DNA of 53,271 nucleotides from Dechloromonas sp. (GTDB lineage Bacteria > Pseudomonadota > Gammaproteobacteria > Burkholderiales > Rhodocyclaceae): positions 1 to 53,271 of the forward strand of contig JAEUOG010000019.1 of assembly GCA_016790815.1 (NCBI GenBank), written 5' to 3'. The notes beneath the pieces were generated by a model. That model saw only the letters and a program-made list of their open reading frames with translations. It searched no databases and was not told the origin of the DNA. A program made the position numbers and the translations under genes. How positions within the stretch are numbered: the stretch's first letter is position 1; every line of letters starts with the position of its first letter. Shown here in pieces: positions 8,968 through 18,049 of this stretch.

Positions 8968-10290
8968 TTGGCAGCAAATCCCAATACCGTTGGCAAGGGC
9001 GGCAAGTTTGGCGATCTCAAGCGCCGGCTTTGGTTCCTGCTTGGCGCGCTGGTCGTGTACCGCATTGGCGCCCATATTCCGGTTCCTGGCATTGACCCCA
9101 ACGCGCTGGCCGAACTCTTCAATTCGCAACAGGGCGGCATCTTGGGCATGTTTAACATGTTCTCGGGTGGCGCCTTGTCGCGATTCACCATTTTTGCATT
9201 GGGGATCATGCCGTACATTTCGGCCTCGATCATCATGCAACTGATGAGTGTCGCTAGTCCGCAGCTCGAAGCCCTGAAAAAAGAGGGTGAGGCCGGACGT
9301 CGCAAGATAACGCAGTACACCCGTTACGGCACCGTCATTCTCGCCCTCTTCCAGGGGCTGGGTATCGCTGTTGCGCTCGAAGCGCAGGCCGGGCTGGTTA
9401 ACGATCCGGGCTTCATGTTCCGTCTGACCACAGTGTCGACGCTGCTGACCGGCACGATGTTCCTGATGTGGCTGGGCGAGCAGATTACCGAGCGCGGTCT
9501 GGGAAATGGTATTTCCATCATTATTTTTGCGGGTATCGCCGCTGGCTTGCCAAGTGCGATTGGTGGCTTGCTTGAACTGGTCCGTACAGGTGCCATGCAT
9601 CCGCTGACTGCCCTGATCATCTGTCTTCTGGTGGTTGTCGTGACCGGGTTCGTGGTGTTCGTCGAACGCGGTCAACGCAAGATTCTGGTCAATTACGCCA
9701 AGCGCCAGGTTGGCAACAAGATTTATGGTGGTCAGAGCTCCCATCTTCCGCTCAAGCTGAACATGTCTGGCGTCATCCCGCCGATCTTTGCGTCGTCGAT
9801 CATCCTATTCCCCGCTACGGTCGCCAATTGGTTCGGGTCCGGCGAGTCGATGCACTGGCTGAAAGATGTCGCCGGTACTTTGTCGCCGGGTCAGCCGATT
9901 TACGTCATGCTGTATGCTTCGGCAATCATCTTCTTCTGTTTCTTCTACACAGCCCTTGTGTTCAACTCCAAGGAAACTGCTGATAACCTCAAGAAGAGCG
10001 GTGCCTTTGTGCCGGGTATCCGTCCGGGTGAGCAGACTGCCCGCTACATCGACAAGATCCTGATGCGCCTGACGCTGATTGGTGCGGCTTATATTACGGT
10101 GGTCTGTCTGTTGCCTGAATTTTTGATTCTGAAGTGGAACGTGCCGTTCTACTTTGGTGGAACCTCTTTGTTGATTATCGTCGTTGTAACCATGGACTTC
10201 ATGTCTCAGGTCCAGGCCTACGTGATGTCGCACCAGTATGAAAGCTTGCTGAAGAAGGCGAATTTCAAAGGCGCACCGATGATCAAGTAA
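8968..10290 (+). CDS. secY: Protein translocase subunit SecY
   Basis: SecY is the channel-forming subunit of the SecYEG translocon in the inner membrane. The 440-residue product has ten hydrophobic segments and the plug/TM2 region [20 protein letters not shown]. The cytoplasmic loop contains [12 protein letters not shown] and [13 protein letters not shown]. No ATG is available near the expected N-terminus. The TTG at 8968 gives [20 protein letters not shown] and follows GGGAAAGG at good spacing, so a TTG start is likely. It sits in its usual place after rplO. Confidence 0.97.
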   Translation: MAANPNTVGKGGKFGDLKRRLWFLLGALVVYRIGAHIPVPGIDPNALAELFNSQQGGILGMFNMFSGGALSRFTIFALGIMPYISASIIMQLMSVASPQLEALKKEGEAGRRKITQYTRYGTVILALFQGLGIAVALEAQAGLVNDPGFMFRLTTVSTLLTGTMFLMWLGEQITERGLGNGISIIIFAGIAAGLPSAIGGLLELVRTGAMHPLTALIICLLVVVVTGFVVFVERGQRKILVNYAKRQVGNKIYGGQSSHLPLKLNMSGVIPPIFASSIILFPATVANWFGSGESMHWLKDVAGTLSPGQPIYVMLYASAIIFFCFFYTALVFNSKETADNLKKSGAFVPGIRPGEQTARYIDKILMRLTLIGAAYITVVCLLPEFLILKWNVPFYFGGTSLLIIVVVTMDFMSQVQAYVMSHQYESLLKKANFKGAPMIK

Positions 10291-10296
10291 TCGCCT

Positions 10297-10515
10297 ATGG
10301 CAAAAGAGGATTACATCGAAATGCAAGGGGAGGTTGTTGAAAACCTCCCAAACGCGACCTTCAGGGTCCGGTTGGAAAATGGCCATATTGTGCTTGGGTT
10401 CATTTCCGGAAAAATGCGAATGCACTACATCCGCATCCTTCCCGGTGACAAAGTGACCGTGCAATTGACGCCGTATGATTTAAGCAAGGCCCGGATTGTT
10501 TTCCGGGTCAAGTAA
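10297..10515 (+). CDS. infA: Translation initiation factor IF-1
   Basis: IF-1 occupies the A-site during initiation. The 72-residue OB-fold product begins [20 protein letters not shown] and contains [16 protein letters not shown]. It lies 6 bases after secY. infA inside the spc group between secY and rpmJ is a betaproteobacterial arrangement, whereas E. coli carries infA elsewhere. Confidence 0.97.
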   Translation: MAKEDYIEMQGEVVENLPNATFRVRLENGHIVLGFISGKMRMHYIRILPGDKVTVQLTPYDLSKARIVFRVK

Positions 10516-10592
10516 AAAGAGTTCTCTACGCAATAAACCGCAGGGCAAGGAATCACGGCTGCTTCCAAGCCCTCGCAGACGAGGAGTTAAAC

Positions 10593-10706
10593 ATGAAAGT
10601 GCAACCTTCAGTGAAGCGCGTGTGTCGCAATTGCAAAGTCATCCGTCGCAAGGGTGTCGTGCGCGTCATTTGCAAGGACCCGCGTCACAAGCAGCGCCAA
10701 GGCTAA
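10593..10706 (+). CDS. rpmJ: 50S ribosomal protein L36 (zinc-binding type)
   Basis: This 37-codon gene encodes [20 protein letters not shown] and continues to a C-terminal KQRQG. Cys11, Cys14, Cys27 and His32 form the zinc ribbon of the C+ form of L36. A strong GAGGAG lies 8 bases before the ATG. It sits between infA and rpsM, the usual position. Confidence 0.97.
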   Translation: MKVQPSVKRVCRNCKVIRRKGVVRVICKDPRHKQRQG

Positions 10707-10754
10707 TGGCTGTGGTGTCGGCATTTGTTAATTTTGAAATAGTGGAGTGATTCG

Positions 10755-11117
10755 ATGGCCCGTATCGCAGGGGTAAACATTCCGAACCATCAGCATGCAG
10801 AAATCGCCTTGACCGCGATTTTCGGCATCGGCCGCACCCGCGCACAAAAAATTTGTGACGCGGCCGGCATCGTTCGTTCTACCAAAATGAAAGACCTGTC
10901 CGATGCGGACATGGATCGTCTGCGTGACGAAGTAGGTAAGTTCACCGTTGAAGGTGACCTGCGCCGCGAAGTCACAATGAACATCAAGCGTTTGATGGAC
11001 CTCGGTTGCTACCGTGGCCTTCGCCATCGCAAGGGCCTGCCCTGCCGTGGTCAGCGCACCCGTACCAATGCTCGCACTCGCAAGGGTCCGCGCAAGGCCA
11101 TTGCTGGCAAGAAGTAA
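10755..11117 (+). CDS. rpsM: 30S ribosomal protein S13
   Basis: S13 is in the small-subunit head and contacts P-site tRNA and L5. The 120-residue product begins [20 protein letters not shown] and ends with the basic tail region [17 protein letters not shown]. It opens the alpha gene group (rpsM-rpsK-rpsD-rpoA-rplQ). The 48 bases upstream contain no obvious terminator. Confidence 0.98.
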   Translation: MARIAGVNIPNHQHAEIALTAIFGIGRTRAQKICDAAGIVRSTKMKDLSDADMDRLRDEVGKFTVEGDLRREVTMNIKRLMDLGCYRGLRHRKGLPCRGQRTRTNARTRKGPRKAIAGKK

Positions 11118-11129
11118 TAGGGACAGAAC

Positions 11130-11519
11130 ATGGCAAAGACTGCTACCAAAGTTCGCAAAAAGGTTAAAAAGAACGTTGCTGAGGGCATCGCCCACATCCA
11201 TGCATCGTTCAATAACACCATCATTACCATTACCGATCGTCAGGGCAATGCACTGTCTTGGGCTACTTCCGGTGGTGCCGGCTTCCGCGGTTCGCGAAAG
11301 TCCACCCCGTTTGCTGCCCAGGTTGCTGCTGAAGCAGCTGGCAAGGCTGCTCAGGAATGTGGCGTCAAGAACCTGGAAGTTCGCATCAAGGGCCCCGGTC
11401 CTGGTCGTGAATCCTCTGTCCGCGCCCTCAATGCGCTGGGCATGAAAATCACCGCGATTTCCGACGTGACGCCGGTGCCGCATAACGGTTGCCGTCCGCC
11501 CAAAAAGCGCCGCATCTAA
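11130..11519 (+). CDS. rpsK: 30S ribosomal protein S11
   Basis: S11 lies on the platform of the small subunit. The 129-residue product contains [20 protein letters not shown] and ends with the signature [18 protein letters not shown]. Length is standard. Confidence 0.98.
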   Translation: MAKTATKVRKKVKKNVAEGIAHIHASFNNTIITITDRQGNALSWATSGGAGFRGSRKSTPFAAQVAAEAAGKAAQECGVKNLEVRIKGPGPGRESSVRALNALGMKITAISDVTPVPHNGCRPPKKRRI

Positions 11520-11531
11520 GGAGAAAGACAA

Positions 11532-12161
11532 GTGGCTCGTAATCTCGATCCGAAATGCCGTCAGTGCCGCCGCGAAGGCGAAAAGCTGTTCCTGAAGGGC
11601 GAAAAGTGTTTTACCGATAAATGTGCCATCGAGCGTCGTTCGTACGCCCCTGGCCAACATGGCCAGAAGTCTGGCGCCCGTCTGTCCGACTACGGCGTTC
11701 ACCTTCGTGCCAAGCAGAAGATCCGTCGTGTCTACGGCGTCCTCGAAGGCCAGTTCCGCAAAACATTTGTGGAAGCTGACCGTCGCAAGGGCCAGACCGG
11801 TGAAAACCTTCTTCAATTGCTCGAAGCACGCCTCGATTCCGTCGCCTACCGCATGGGTTTTGGTGCTTCCCGCACCGAGTCCCGCCAGATCGTTCGCCAC
11901 AACGGCGTGCTGGTCAATGGCAAGCGTTGCAATATTCCTTCCTTTATCGTCAAGCCGGGTGATGTTGTTCAGCTGACCGATCGTGCCCGCGCTTCCCTGC
12001 GTTGCAAGGCTGCGCTGGAAGCTGCAGAGTCGCGCGGTTTCCCGGAGTGGATCTCGGTGGATGTCAAGGAAGGCAAAGGCACATTCAAGGCCATGCCGCA
12101 GCGCTCCGAACTGCCGGCGACCCTGAATGAAGGTCTCGTCATCGAACTTTACTCGAAGTAA
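11532..12161 (+). CDS. rpsD: 30S ribosomal protein S4, four-cysteine type
   Basis: S4 initiates small-subunit assembly and, in E. coli, represses the alpha operon. The 209-residue product begins MARNLDPKCRQCRREGEKLF. It has Cys9, Cys12, Cys26 and Cys31, the same positions as the metal-binding cysteines of Thermus S4, followed by YAPGQHG. E. coli S4 lacks this cysteine set. The S4 RNA-binding domain is at about residues 97-160 (LLQLLEARLDSVAYRMGF). The start codon is GTG behind AAGGAGAAAG. Confidence 0.97.
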   Translation: MARNLDPKCRQCRREGEKLFLKGEKCFTDKCAIERRSYAPGQHGQKSGARLSDYGVHLRAKQKIRRVYGVLEGQFRKTFVEADRRKGQTGENLLQLLEARLDSVAYRMGFGASRTESRQIVRHNGVLVNGKRCNIPSFIVKPGDVVQLTDRARASLRCKAALEAAESRGFPEWISVDVKEGKGTFKAMPQRSELPATLNEGLVIELYSK

Positions 12162-12184
12162 GCACTGAGCAGAGGATCTAGCCC

Positions 12185-13159
12185 ATGCAAAGCAGTGGAC
12201 TTCTAAAACCCCGTATCATCGACGTGCAGAGCGTTTCGCCCGTGCAGGCCAAAGTGGTCATGGAGCCGTTCGAACGCGGTTATGGCCATACGCTTGGCAA
12301 CGCGCTTCGCCGTATTCTGCTCTCCTCGATGGTTGGTTACGCACCGACCGAGGTGGGTATCGATGGTGTTCTTCATGAGTACTCGACCATTGATGGCGTG
12401 CAGGAAGATGTCGTTGACATCCTTCTAAACCTCAAGGGTATCGTGTTCAAGCTGCACAATCGCGATGTGGTTAACCTGAAACTGGTCAGGGAAGGTGAAG
12501 GCCCCGTTCGTGCTGGCGATATCGAGTTGCCGCACGACGTCGAAATCATCAACCCTGAGCACGTCATCGCCCACCTCTCCACCGGCGGCAAACTGTCCAT
12601 GGAGATCAAGGTCGAGAAGGGTCGCGGCTACGTTCCAGGCAATATGCGTAACCTCGGCGATGCCAAGTCTATTGGCAAGCTCGTGCTTGATGCGTCGTTC
12701 AGCCCGATTCGTCGGGTTGCCTACGCCGTTGAAAGCGCCCGTGTTGAGCAACGTACCGACCTGGACAAGCTTATCGTCGATATCGAAACAAACGGCGTTG
12801 TCGAGCCGGAAGAGGCCATTCGCTACGCCGCTCGCGTGCTGATGGAGCAACTTTCGGTCTTCGCTGATCTGGAAGGTACCGCACCTGTCGCTGAGGCTTC
12901 CAAGCCGGCTCAGGTTGATCCAGTTTTGCTCCGTCCGGTGGATGATCTTGAACTGACGGTTCGCTCTGCGAATTGTCTGAAGGCCGAGAACATCTACTAC
13001 ATCGGCGATCTGATTCAGCGTACCGAAAACGAGCTGCTCAAGACCCCGAATCTGGGTCGCAAGTCGCTGAACGAGATCAAGGAAGTGTTGGCCGCTCGCG
13101 GTTTGACGCTCGGCATGAAACTGGAGAACTGGCCGCCCGCCGGTCTGGAAAAGGCGTAA
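12185..13159 (+). CDS. rpoA: RNA polymerase alpha subunit
   Basis: Alpha dimerises to nucleate RNA polymerase. Its C-terminal domain binds UP elements and activators. The 324-residue product has the assembly domain ([18 protein letters not shown] near residue 35) and a linker around residue 240. The alpha-CTD carries [16 protein letters not shown] and [16 protein letters not shown]. Its stop codon falls in the loop of a 9-bp hairpin. Confidence 0.98.
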   Translation: MQSSGLLKPRIIDVQSVSPVQAKVVMEPFERGYGHTLGNALRRILLSSMVGYAPTEVGIDGVLHEYSTIDGVQEDVVDILLNLKGIVFKLHNRDVVNLKLVREGEGPVRAGDIELPHDVEIINPEHVIAHLSTGGKLSMEIKVEKGRGYVPGNMRNLGDAKSIGKLVLDASFSPIRRVAYAVESARVEQRTDLDKLIVDIETNGVVEPEEAIRYAARVLMEQLSVFADLEGTAPVAEASKPAQVDPVLLRPVDDLELTVRSANCLKAENIYYIGDLIQRTENELLKTPNLGRKSLNEIKEVLAARGLTLGMKLENWPPAGLEKA

Positions 13160-13168
13160 GCCTTTTCC
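13147..13168 (+). promoter_or_regulatory. Hairpin spanning the rpoA stop codon
   Basis: Perfect arms GGAAAAGGC (13147-13155) and GCCTTTTCC (13160-13168) flank the loop GTAA, which contains most of the rpoA TAA stop. There is no T run, so it is not a standard terminator. It could tune RNA processing or expression of rplQ relative to rpoA; this is inference. Confidence 0.4.
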
Positions 13169-13214
13169 TCCCGGGCAGTCAAGGGACGCCTGCAGAACAT
13201 AGAAAGGATTAACC

Positions 13215-13613
13215 ATGCGTCACCGCAATGGACTTCGCAAACTGAACCGTACCAGCAGCCATCGCTTGGCGATGCTGCGCAACATGACCGTTTCCCTGCT
13301 CAAGCACGAGGCTATCAAGACCACCGTGCCCAAGGCCAAGGAACTGCGCCGCGTTGTTGAGCCAATGATCACCCTCGGCAAGATCCCGACGCTAGCAAAC
13401 AAGCGTTTGGCTTTTGACCGCCTGCGCGATCGTGACATCGTGGTCAAGTTGTTCGCCGAAATTGGTCCGCGTTATGCAACCCGTCCGGGTGGCTATCTTC
13501 GCATCCTGAAGTGTGGCTTCCGCGTCGGCGATAACGCACCGATGGCATTCGTTGAATTGGTCGACCGTCCGGAGCCTTCAGAGGCTGTGGAAATCGAGGA
13601 AGCTGCTGAGTAA
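13215..13613 (+). CDS. rplQ: 50S ribosomal protein L17
   Basis: The 132-residue product begins [20 protein letters not shown], the L17 signature, and ends with a short acidic tail. It is the last gene of the ribosomal block and is followed by a strong bidirectional terminator. An AGAAAGGA Shine-Dalgarno precedes the ATG. Confidence 0.97.
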   Translation: MRHRNGLRKLNRTSSHRLAMLRNMTVSLLKHEAIKTTVPKAKELRRVVEPMITLGKIPTLANKRLAFDRLRDRDIVVKLFAEIGPRYATRPGGYLRILKCGFRVGDNAPMAFVELVDRPEPSEAVEIEEAAE

Positions 13614-13623
13614 TAGCAGTTGC

Positions 13624-13658
13624 GACAAAAAAGGCCGGAGATTCCGGCCTTTTTTGTC
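13624..13658. terminator. Bidirectional terminator between rplQ and the phosphatase gene
   Basis: A perfect 15-bp stem pairs GACAAAAAAGGCCGG (13624-13638) with CCGGCCTTTTTTGTC (13644-13658) around the loop AGATT. The six-base T run serves plus-strand transcripts from rplQ. The matching A run gives a U run to minus-strand transcripts ending after the gene at 13680. Confidence 0.9.
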
Positions 13659-13679
13659 AACTTAACTCGCATCCTACGA

Positions 13680-15221
13680 TCAGGGGCAGTCGATGAGCAT
13701 CAAAGATATATCGTCGCTGGCAACGGAGCCAGCCTGATGTGTCGCCAGGGCCGCTTCTATTTTCGCGAATCGGTCAGTCGGGGATGTGTTTGCTGTTGCC
13801 GCTATCAGTCCCTCGATGCCAAATTGGACCCCTTGCGGGTTGGTGGCCTCAAGCAGGCCATCTGAACACAAAATGAGTTGGCTCTCATTGTCCCAACTGA
13901 AGTGTTGAGGTTGTCCACCAAGTTCTTCATTGGTTACAACGCCCAACGGCAGATTGGCTGAAGGGAATGTCTGGCAAGCTCTTCCCCATCGGTCAAGCAG
14001 GAAGGCTTGCGGTGTGCCACCGACCCATATGTCGCCCTCTTTTCTTGTTGCGTCCAGGCGTACCAGCGTAATCGCGACGAACCGTCCAACCGGCATCGAC
14101 TCCTTAAGCTGATGGTTTAGTTCGAGCACAATCTCACGGATTTCTCTGTTGAGCTTGGTCATTCGGTAGAAGAGCGCCAGAACGGGGAGGACGCTGATGG
14201 CCGCGGTTAGTCCGTGCCCGGTGGCATCAGCCAGAAGCGCATAAAACAAACCATCTGCGGAACAATTAGCAGCGACAACGTCCCCGCTAAAGTTCTCAGC
14301 GGGCAGGACCGCGTAGCGCAAACGGCTATCTTGAAGGCCCTTGCGGTGGAGTTGTTTTTCCATCAAGCGCAATGCCAACTGCTGTTCAGTTTGGGTCTGG
14401 TCGAAATGTTCCTGCAATTGCTTGGCGTTTTCGCGGAGTTGCTCTTCCGTCCGTTTTCGGTCAGAAATGTCCCGAATCACGCCGACAATCATGCGTTGAT
14501 TTTCGAGAAGCACGTTGGTAATAGTCAGTGTCGCTGCAAAGCGGTGTCCATCCTTGTGCTGCGCTTCGAGTTCCCGTTCAAGTCCTATGGTTATTTGCGA
14601 AACATCACTCTCGTAATGTCCAAGGCGGGCTTGATGATCGGCTCTTTGGTTGTCGGGCATCAGTATGGAGACGTTCTGCCCGATAAGTTCGGCAGCGCTC
14701 CAACCGAAAATACGCTCCGTTGACTGGTTGACCGTAGCAATGATGCCGCTCGCGTCGCTGGTAACGATTGCGTCGAGGACGCTGTCGGAAATGGCCTGGA
14801 CCCGTCGCAGCGCGTCGATTGACTCCTGCTGCAACGCCAGAGAACGTTGCATGGAACGAAGTTTTGCTTCCAGAACAACGAAATTGATAGGCTTGGTCAA
14901 ATAGTCGTCGGCACCCGCATCTAGTCCCGCGACAAGGTTTTCATCGCGATTCAGGGCGGAAAGGAAGATGATGGGTGTCCACCGGTCACTCGGAATTGCC
15001 TTGATTTGCCGCGCGGCCTCGAAACCGTCCATGACCGGCATCATGATGTCGAGAAGAACCAGATCTGGAGAATCCTGAGAAAAGCGGCGTACGGCTTCTT
15101 CACCATCTTCGGCCAGGATCACTTCATGTCCGAGTTTCTTCAAAAACACCTGAAGGATGTGCAAGTTGGTCCGATTGTCGTCGACTGCCAACACCTTCAT
15201 CTTGGTTGAAATAGAGCTCAT
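13680..15221 (-). CDS. Receiver-PAS-SpoIIE-type (PP2C) phosphatase
   Basis: A predicted cytoplasmic response regulator with serine phosphatase output, 513 residues from the ATG at 15221. The REC domain (about 8-125) has VDDN and the phosphoacceptor Asp58 in LVLLDIMMP. A PAS domain (about 145-255) resembles the FixL type but shows no clear haem-ligand histidine. A coiled stretch then leads to the PP2C domain (about 300-513) with SGDVV, ADATGHGL, CSDGLLEATN and SDDISL, so the metal-binding acidic residues are present. An upstream TTG at 15272 would overlap the neighbouring gene and is less likely. It starts 13 bases after the receiver-ATPase gene. A role as the phosphatase of a partner switch is inferred. 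Confidence 0.88.
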   Translation of the reverse strand: MSSISTKMKVLAVDDNRTNLHILQVFLKKLGHEVILAEDGEEAVRRFSQDSPDLVLLDIMMPVMDGFEAARQIKAIPSDRWTPIIFLSALNRDENLVAGLDAGADDYLTKPINFVVLEAKLRSMQRSLALQQESIDALRRVQAISDSVLDAIVTSDASGIIATVNQSTERIFGWSAAELIGQNVSILMPDNQRADHQARLGHYESDVSQITIGLERELEAQHKDGHRFAATLTITNVLLENQRMIVGVIRDISDRKRTEEQLRENAKQLQEHFDQTQTEQQLALRLMEKQLHRKGLQDSRLRYAVLPAENFSGDVVAANCSADGLFYALLADATGHGLTAAISVLPVLALFYRMTKLNREIREIVLELNHQLKESMPVGRFVAITLVRLDATRKEGDIWVGGTPQAFLLDRWGRACQTFPSANLPLGVVTNEELGGQPQHFSWDNESQLILCSDGLLEATNPQGVQFGIEGLIAATANTSPTDRFAKIEAALATHQAGSVASDDISLMLIDCP

Positions 15222-15234
15222 GTCGGATGTGCGC

Positions 15235-16140
15235 CTAGTTGCCCACGTCGCAACAAATTGTTGCAACAGCAATATTTCCCGTGCCTTCGTAGGTGATGCT
15301 GGTGAAGCTCAGCATGCGCGCCAGCGCGATACCGCGGCCATTAGGATCGAATGCTCGCTCTGGATCAATTTCCAAATAGTTTTGCCAAGCGAAGCCTTCT
15401 CCCTGGTCGGAGACACGGAGTGTGATTCCATCTATGTTGCGACGATAGCTGAGACGTACTAGCTTGTGTTCATTTTCAGGCAGCGCAGCCCTCCGCCGTA
15501 CCTCGTCATGCCACCGGTCCTCTTGCTTCAAGTGACGCTTCTCGGCATAGCTCAGTCCCAGGTTGCCGTGTTCGACACCATTGATTAATAACTCAGAGAT
15601 GCCCATGACTGCGGCGTCCGGGTTAGGACAGGCGTGCGCAATGAAGGATGCCAGTTGCCCCGCATCTTCGACGGTGCGAATAGAAAACTCTGCTTCGTCA
15701 AGAAACTGCAGCGAGTTGATGTGTTGGTGCAGTTGCCGGCTCAATGCGCTACGTGCCTCGGCATCACTCAGCGCCGCATGGACGATGGCCAGCAGACTTT
15801 CACGGCGGTAGGGCTTTGTCAGGTAGTAATAGGCGCCGGCCTCGAGCCCTTCGCGAATCTGCTCAGGGGAGTTGGCTGCAGTCTGCATGATGACGGGAAT
15901 GCCGCTCAGACGCGAATCACCCTTCATTCTCTTGAGCAGACCAATGCCATCCAGCCCAGGCATCATGCGGTCCAGAAGGATGAGCTTGAAGTCGTTTGCG
16001 GGGTCTTGCAGTAGTTCCCAGGCGGCTTCACCGCTACTTGCCATTTGCAGGGCAAAAGCGGCTTCACCATCGAAGTACTCGACCAGAATTTCCAGATTGA
16101 GCTCTTCGTCGTCCACCAGCAAAACGAGTGTTTTAGTCAT
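15235..16140 (-). CDS. Receiver-RsbW-like serine kinase/ATPase protein
   Basis: The 301-residue product joins a REC domain (LVDDE near residue 10, Asp57 in LILLDRMMPGLDG, KP at 109-110) to a C-terminal HATPase domain. That domain has the N-box ISELLINGVEHG (about 181-192), DQGEGF (245-250) and GRGIALAR (268-275). No dimerisation/phosphoacceptor (HisKA) segment is present, so it resembles anti-sigma-factor kinases of the RsbW/SpoIIAB class rather than a sensor kinase. It overlaps the upstream kinase gene by 8 bases. Likely partners are that kinase as phosphodonor and the downstream phosphatase. No STAS-domain antagonist or sigma factor lies nearby. Confidence 0.85.
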   Translation of the reverse strand: MTKTLVLLVDDEELNLEILVEYFDGEAAFALQMASSGEAAWELLQDPANDFKLILLDRMMPGLDGIGLLKRMKGDSRLSGIPVIMQTAANSPEQIREGLEAGAYYYLTKPYRRESLLAIVHAALSDAEARSALSRQLHQHINSLQFLDEAEFSIRTVEDAGQLASFIAHACPNPDAAVMGISELLINGVEHGNLGLSYAEKRHLKQEDRWHDEVRRRAALPENEHKLVRLSYRRNIDGITLRVSDQGEGFAWQNYLEIDPERAFDPNGRGIALARMLSFTSITYEGTGNIAVATICCDVGN

Positions 16141-18049
16141 TTTGTCCTGTTTGTTCGATCCAGCAGTTCAATGGCAGGGTGACGACGAAGCTGGCGCCGT
16201 CCCCGGTGTTGTTTTTGGCGACAATCGTACCACGGTGCTGCGTCACAAGCGCCCGGCAAATAGCCAGTCCAAGGCCCGTGCCGCCAGCGCCAGTCTTGGT
16301 TGCACTGCTTTGAACGAACTTGTCGAAAATGCTTTCCGTTTCGTTCTCCGGAATACCGATTCCCTGATCTATGAAGCTCATTGTGAGAGCCTCTCGGGAC
16401 CCGCTATCGCCGGACCGCCGCCCGGCAGGCAACTCGGTCTTCGCGAATTCGACGCGGATAGTTCCACCATCCGGCGAGAACTTGATGGCGTTGGAGAGCA
16501 GGTTGCAGATTACTTGTGTGATCCGCTCCTTGTCTGCCGACAACTGCGTGCTGTTCGCTTGGCTATTGATTTCTAGAGCAAGCTTTCGTTTGACCAACAG
16601 TGATTCGAGCTGGGCGCCAACCTGTTGGGTCAGCGCAAGCGCATCGAATGTCGTCGGACGCAAGGCCATCTGGCCGGCATCCAGTTTCGAGAGGTCGAGC
16701 AACTCATCGATCAGGTTAAGCAACCGTTGCCCGCTCTGATCGATGCGCTGAAAATATTGACCAATTTTGGGATCGCTGGCATTCGCGGCACGGCGATTGC
16801 CCAGTTCGACGAAGCTGAGAATGGCATGCATCGGCGTGCGCAGCTCGTGCGACATATTGGCCAGGAATTCAGACTTGGCCTGAATGGCGGCGCGTGCCTG
16901 TTGCAGCGCGCCATGAAGGCTGGCTGTTCGTTCGTCAACCAGCTCCTGTAGATGATCACGATGTTGTGTAAGCTCCCTTGTCAGTTCCAGTGCGTAGCGC
17001 TCGGCGCGCTCGCGATGCGTGGCAAGGTGATGGACGAGCAAGGCGATCAGCAGGCTTCCTAGTAACCCGCCATAGAGTACGAGACTGGGGGCATCCAGCC
17101 CGCTGGCAGTTTTGCCGCGAGGGTGAAAGTGGAGAAGCCAGTTGCGACCGCCGAAATCAATTTCATGATGGAGCAACGGGGCCCCGGAGGTGACGAAGCT
17201 GGGATCGGAGTTGTAAATCTGCATCGGTGCTGGGGGCTCGGATGCCTCTCCGGACAGGGGCTCATCGAAAATCTGCAGCACGAAGCGGCTGCTGAGCGGG
17301 AGCTTGAATGACGACATGAATTCGTCGAAGCGATATGCCGTTACGACGACGCCGGCAAGGTTTTCCTTGCGGTTGTAGTCGTTGCCAGTGGGGGTGCCAT
17401 CGTTGAAAAAGGCCTGGATCATTTGAAAGCCAAGGCGTTTTGTCCCCTTGTCAGGCTGCAGCTCAATAGGCGCCGTCATGGCGATATTGCCCGTCAGCAT
17501 CGTGCGGTTTACTGCATCGCGGCGCGCTGGTTCTGAAAGCAGGTCGAATCCGACTACCGCCTTGAGCGCCGGTGTTTCCGGCGCCACAAAAAGAAGCGGC
17601 ATCGCTAGGCCAGTAGCTGGTTTTGGGAAAATTCGGAACGTTCTACGGTCAACCGGAAATTTGGCCAGATTTTCAAATGGATCCGGGCTTTGCAGGTGAA
17701 CAGCGGCTGCGTAGGCAAAGGCGTACATGCCGGGCAGGCTATCGTTGATATGCATGGCACTGGCAAATCGACGCCATCCTGCCAACGCCTGAGTTGGAGA
17801 CGATTCCGCGAAAGCTTTCAGGGCGTGCAGGAACTGGCCATGGAGGTTGAGCCGGTCGCGAACCTCGGCAGCGATCGCTGCGCTCTCCTGAGCCGCGGCC
17901 AATTCGTCGGCCTCTTGCTGGAGACCTGACTGCCACCGCCAGGTGGCGAGGGTTGTCGATGCCAGCAGTAATAATATGGCGAGCGGCAACAGCCAGTTGC
18001 CGCGGCTATGTCGCGACGTCGTGCCGTAGCGGTGCGGAGCTGCATTCAT
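16133..18049 (-). CDS. CHASE-domain sensor histidine kinase
   Basis: Inner-membrane sensor kinase of 638 residues. A first membrane segment at about residues 18-37 is followed by a large periplasmic region of the CHASE type (GMYAFAYAAAV, then PLLFVAPETPAL). A second membrane segment lies around SLVLYGGLLGSLLIALLVHH, followed by a coiled coil. HisKA carries His401 in [17 protein letters not shown], and HATPase_c has NLLSNAIKFS, DQGIGI and GTGLGLAI. The ATG at 18049 forms an ATGA overlap with the stop of the ABC exporter gene, which fixes the start. It has no receiver of its own, so the two downstream receiver proteins are probable targets. Confidence 0.9.
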   Translation of the reverse strand: MNAAPHRYGTTSRHSRGNWLLPLAILLLLASTTLATWRWQSGLQQEADELAAAQESAAIAAEVRDRLNLHGQFLHALKAFAESSPTQALAGWRRFASAMHINDSLPGMYAFAYAAAVHLQSPDPFENLAKFPVDRRTFRIFPKPATGLAMPLLFVAPETPALKAVVGFDLLSEPARRDAVNRTMLTGNIAMTAPIELQPDKGTKRLGFQMIQAFFNDGTPTGNDYNRKENLAGVVVTAYRFDEFMSSFKLPLSSRFVLQIFDEPLSGEASEPPAPMQIYNSDPSFVTSGAPLLHHEIDFGGRNWLLHFHPRGKTASGLDAPSLVLYGGLLGSLLIALLVHHLATHRERAERYALELTRELTQHRDHLQELVDERTASLHGALQQARAAIQAKSEFLANMSHELRTPMHAILSFVELGNRRAANASDPKIGQYFQRIDQSGQRLLNLIDELLDLSKLDAGQMALRPTTFDALALTQQVGAQLESLLVKRKLALEINSQANSTQLSADKERITQVICNLLSNAIKFSPDGGTIRVEFAKTELPAGRRSGDSGSREALTMSFIDQGIGIPENETESIFDKFVQSSATKTGAGGTGLGLAICRALVTQHRGTIVAKNNTGDGASFVVTLPLNCWIEQTGQND

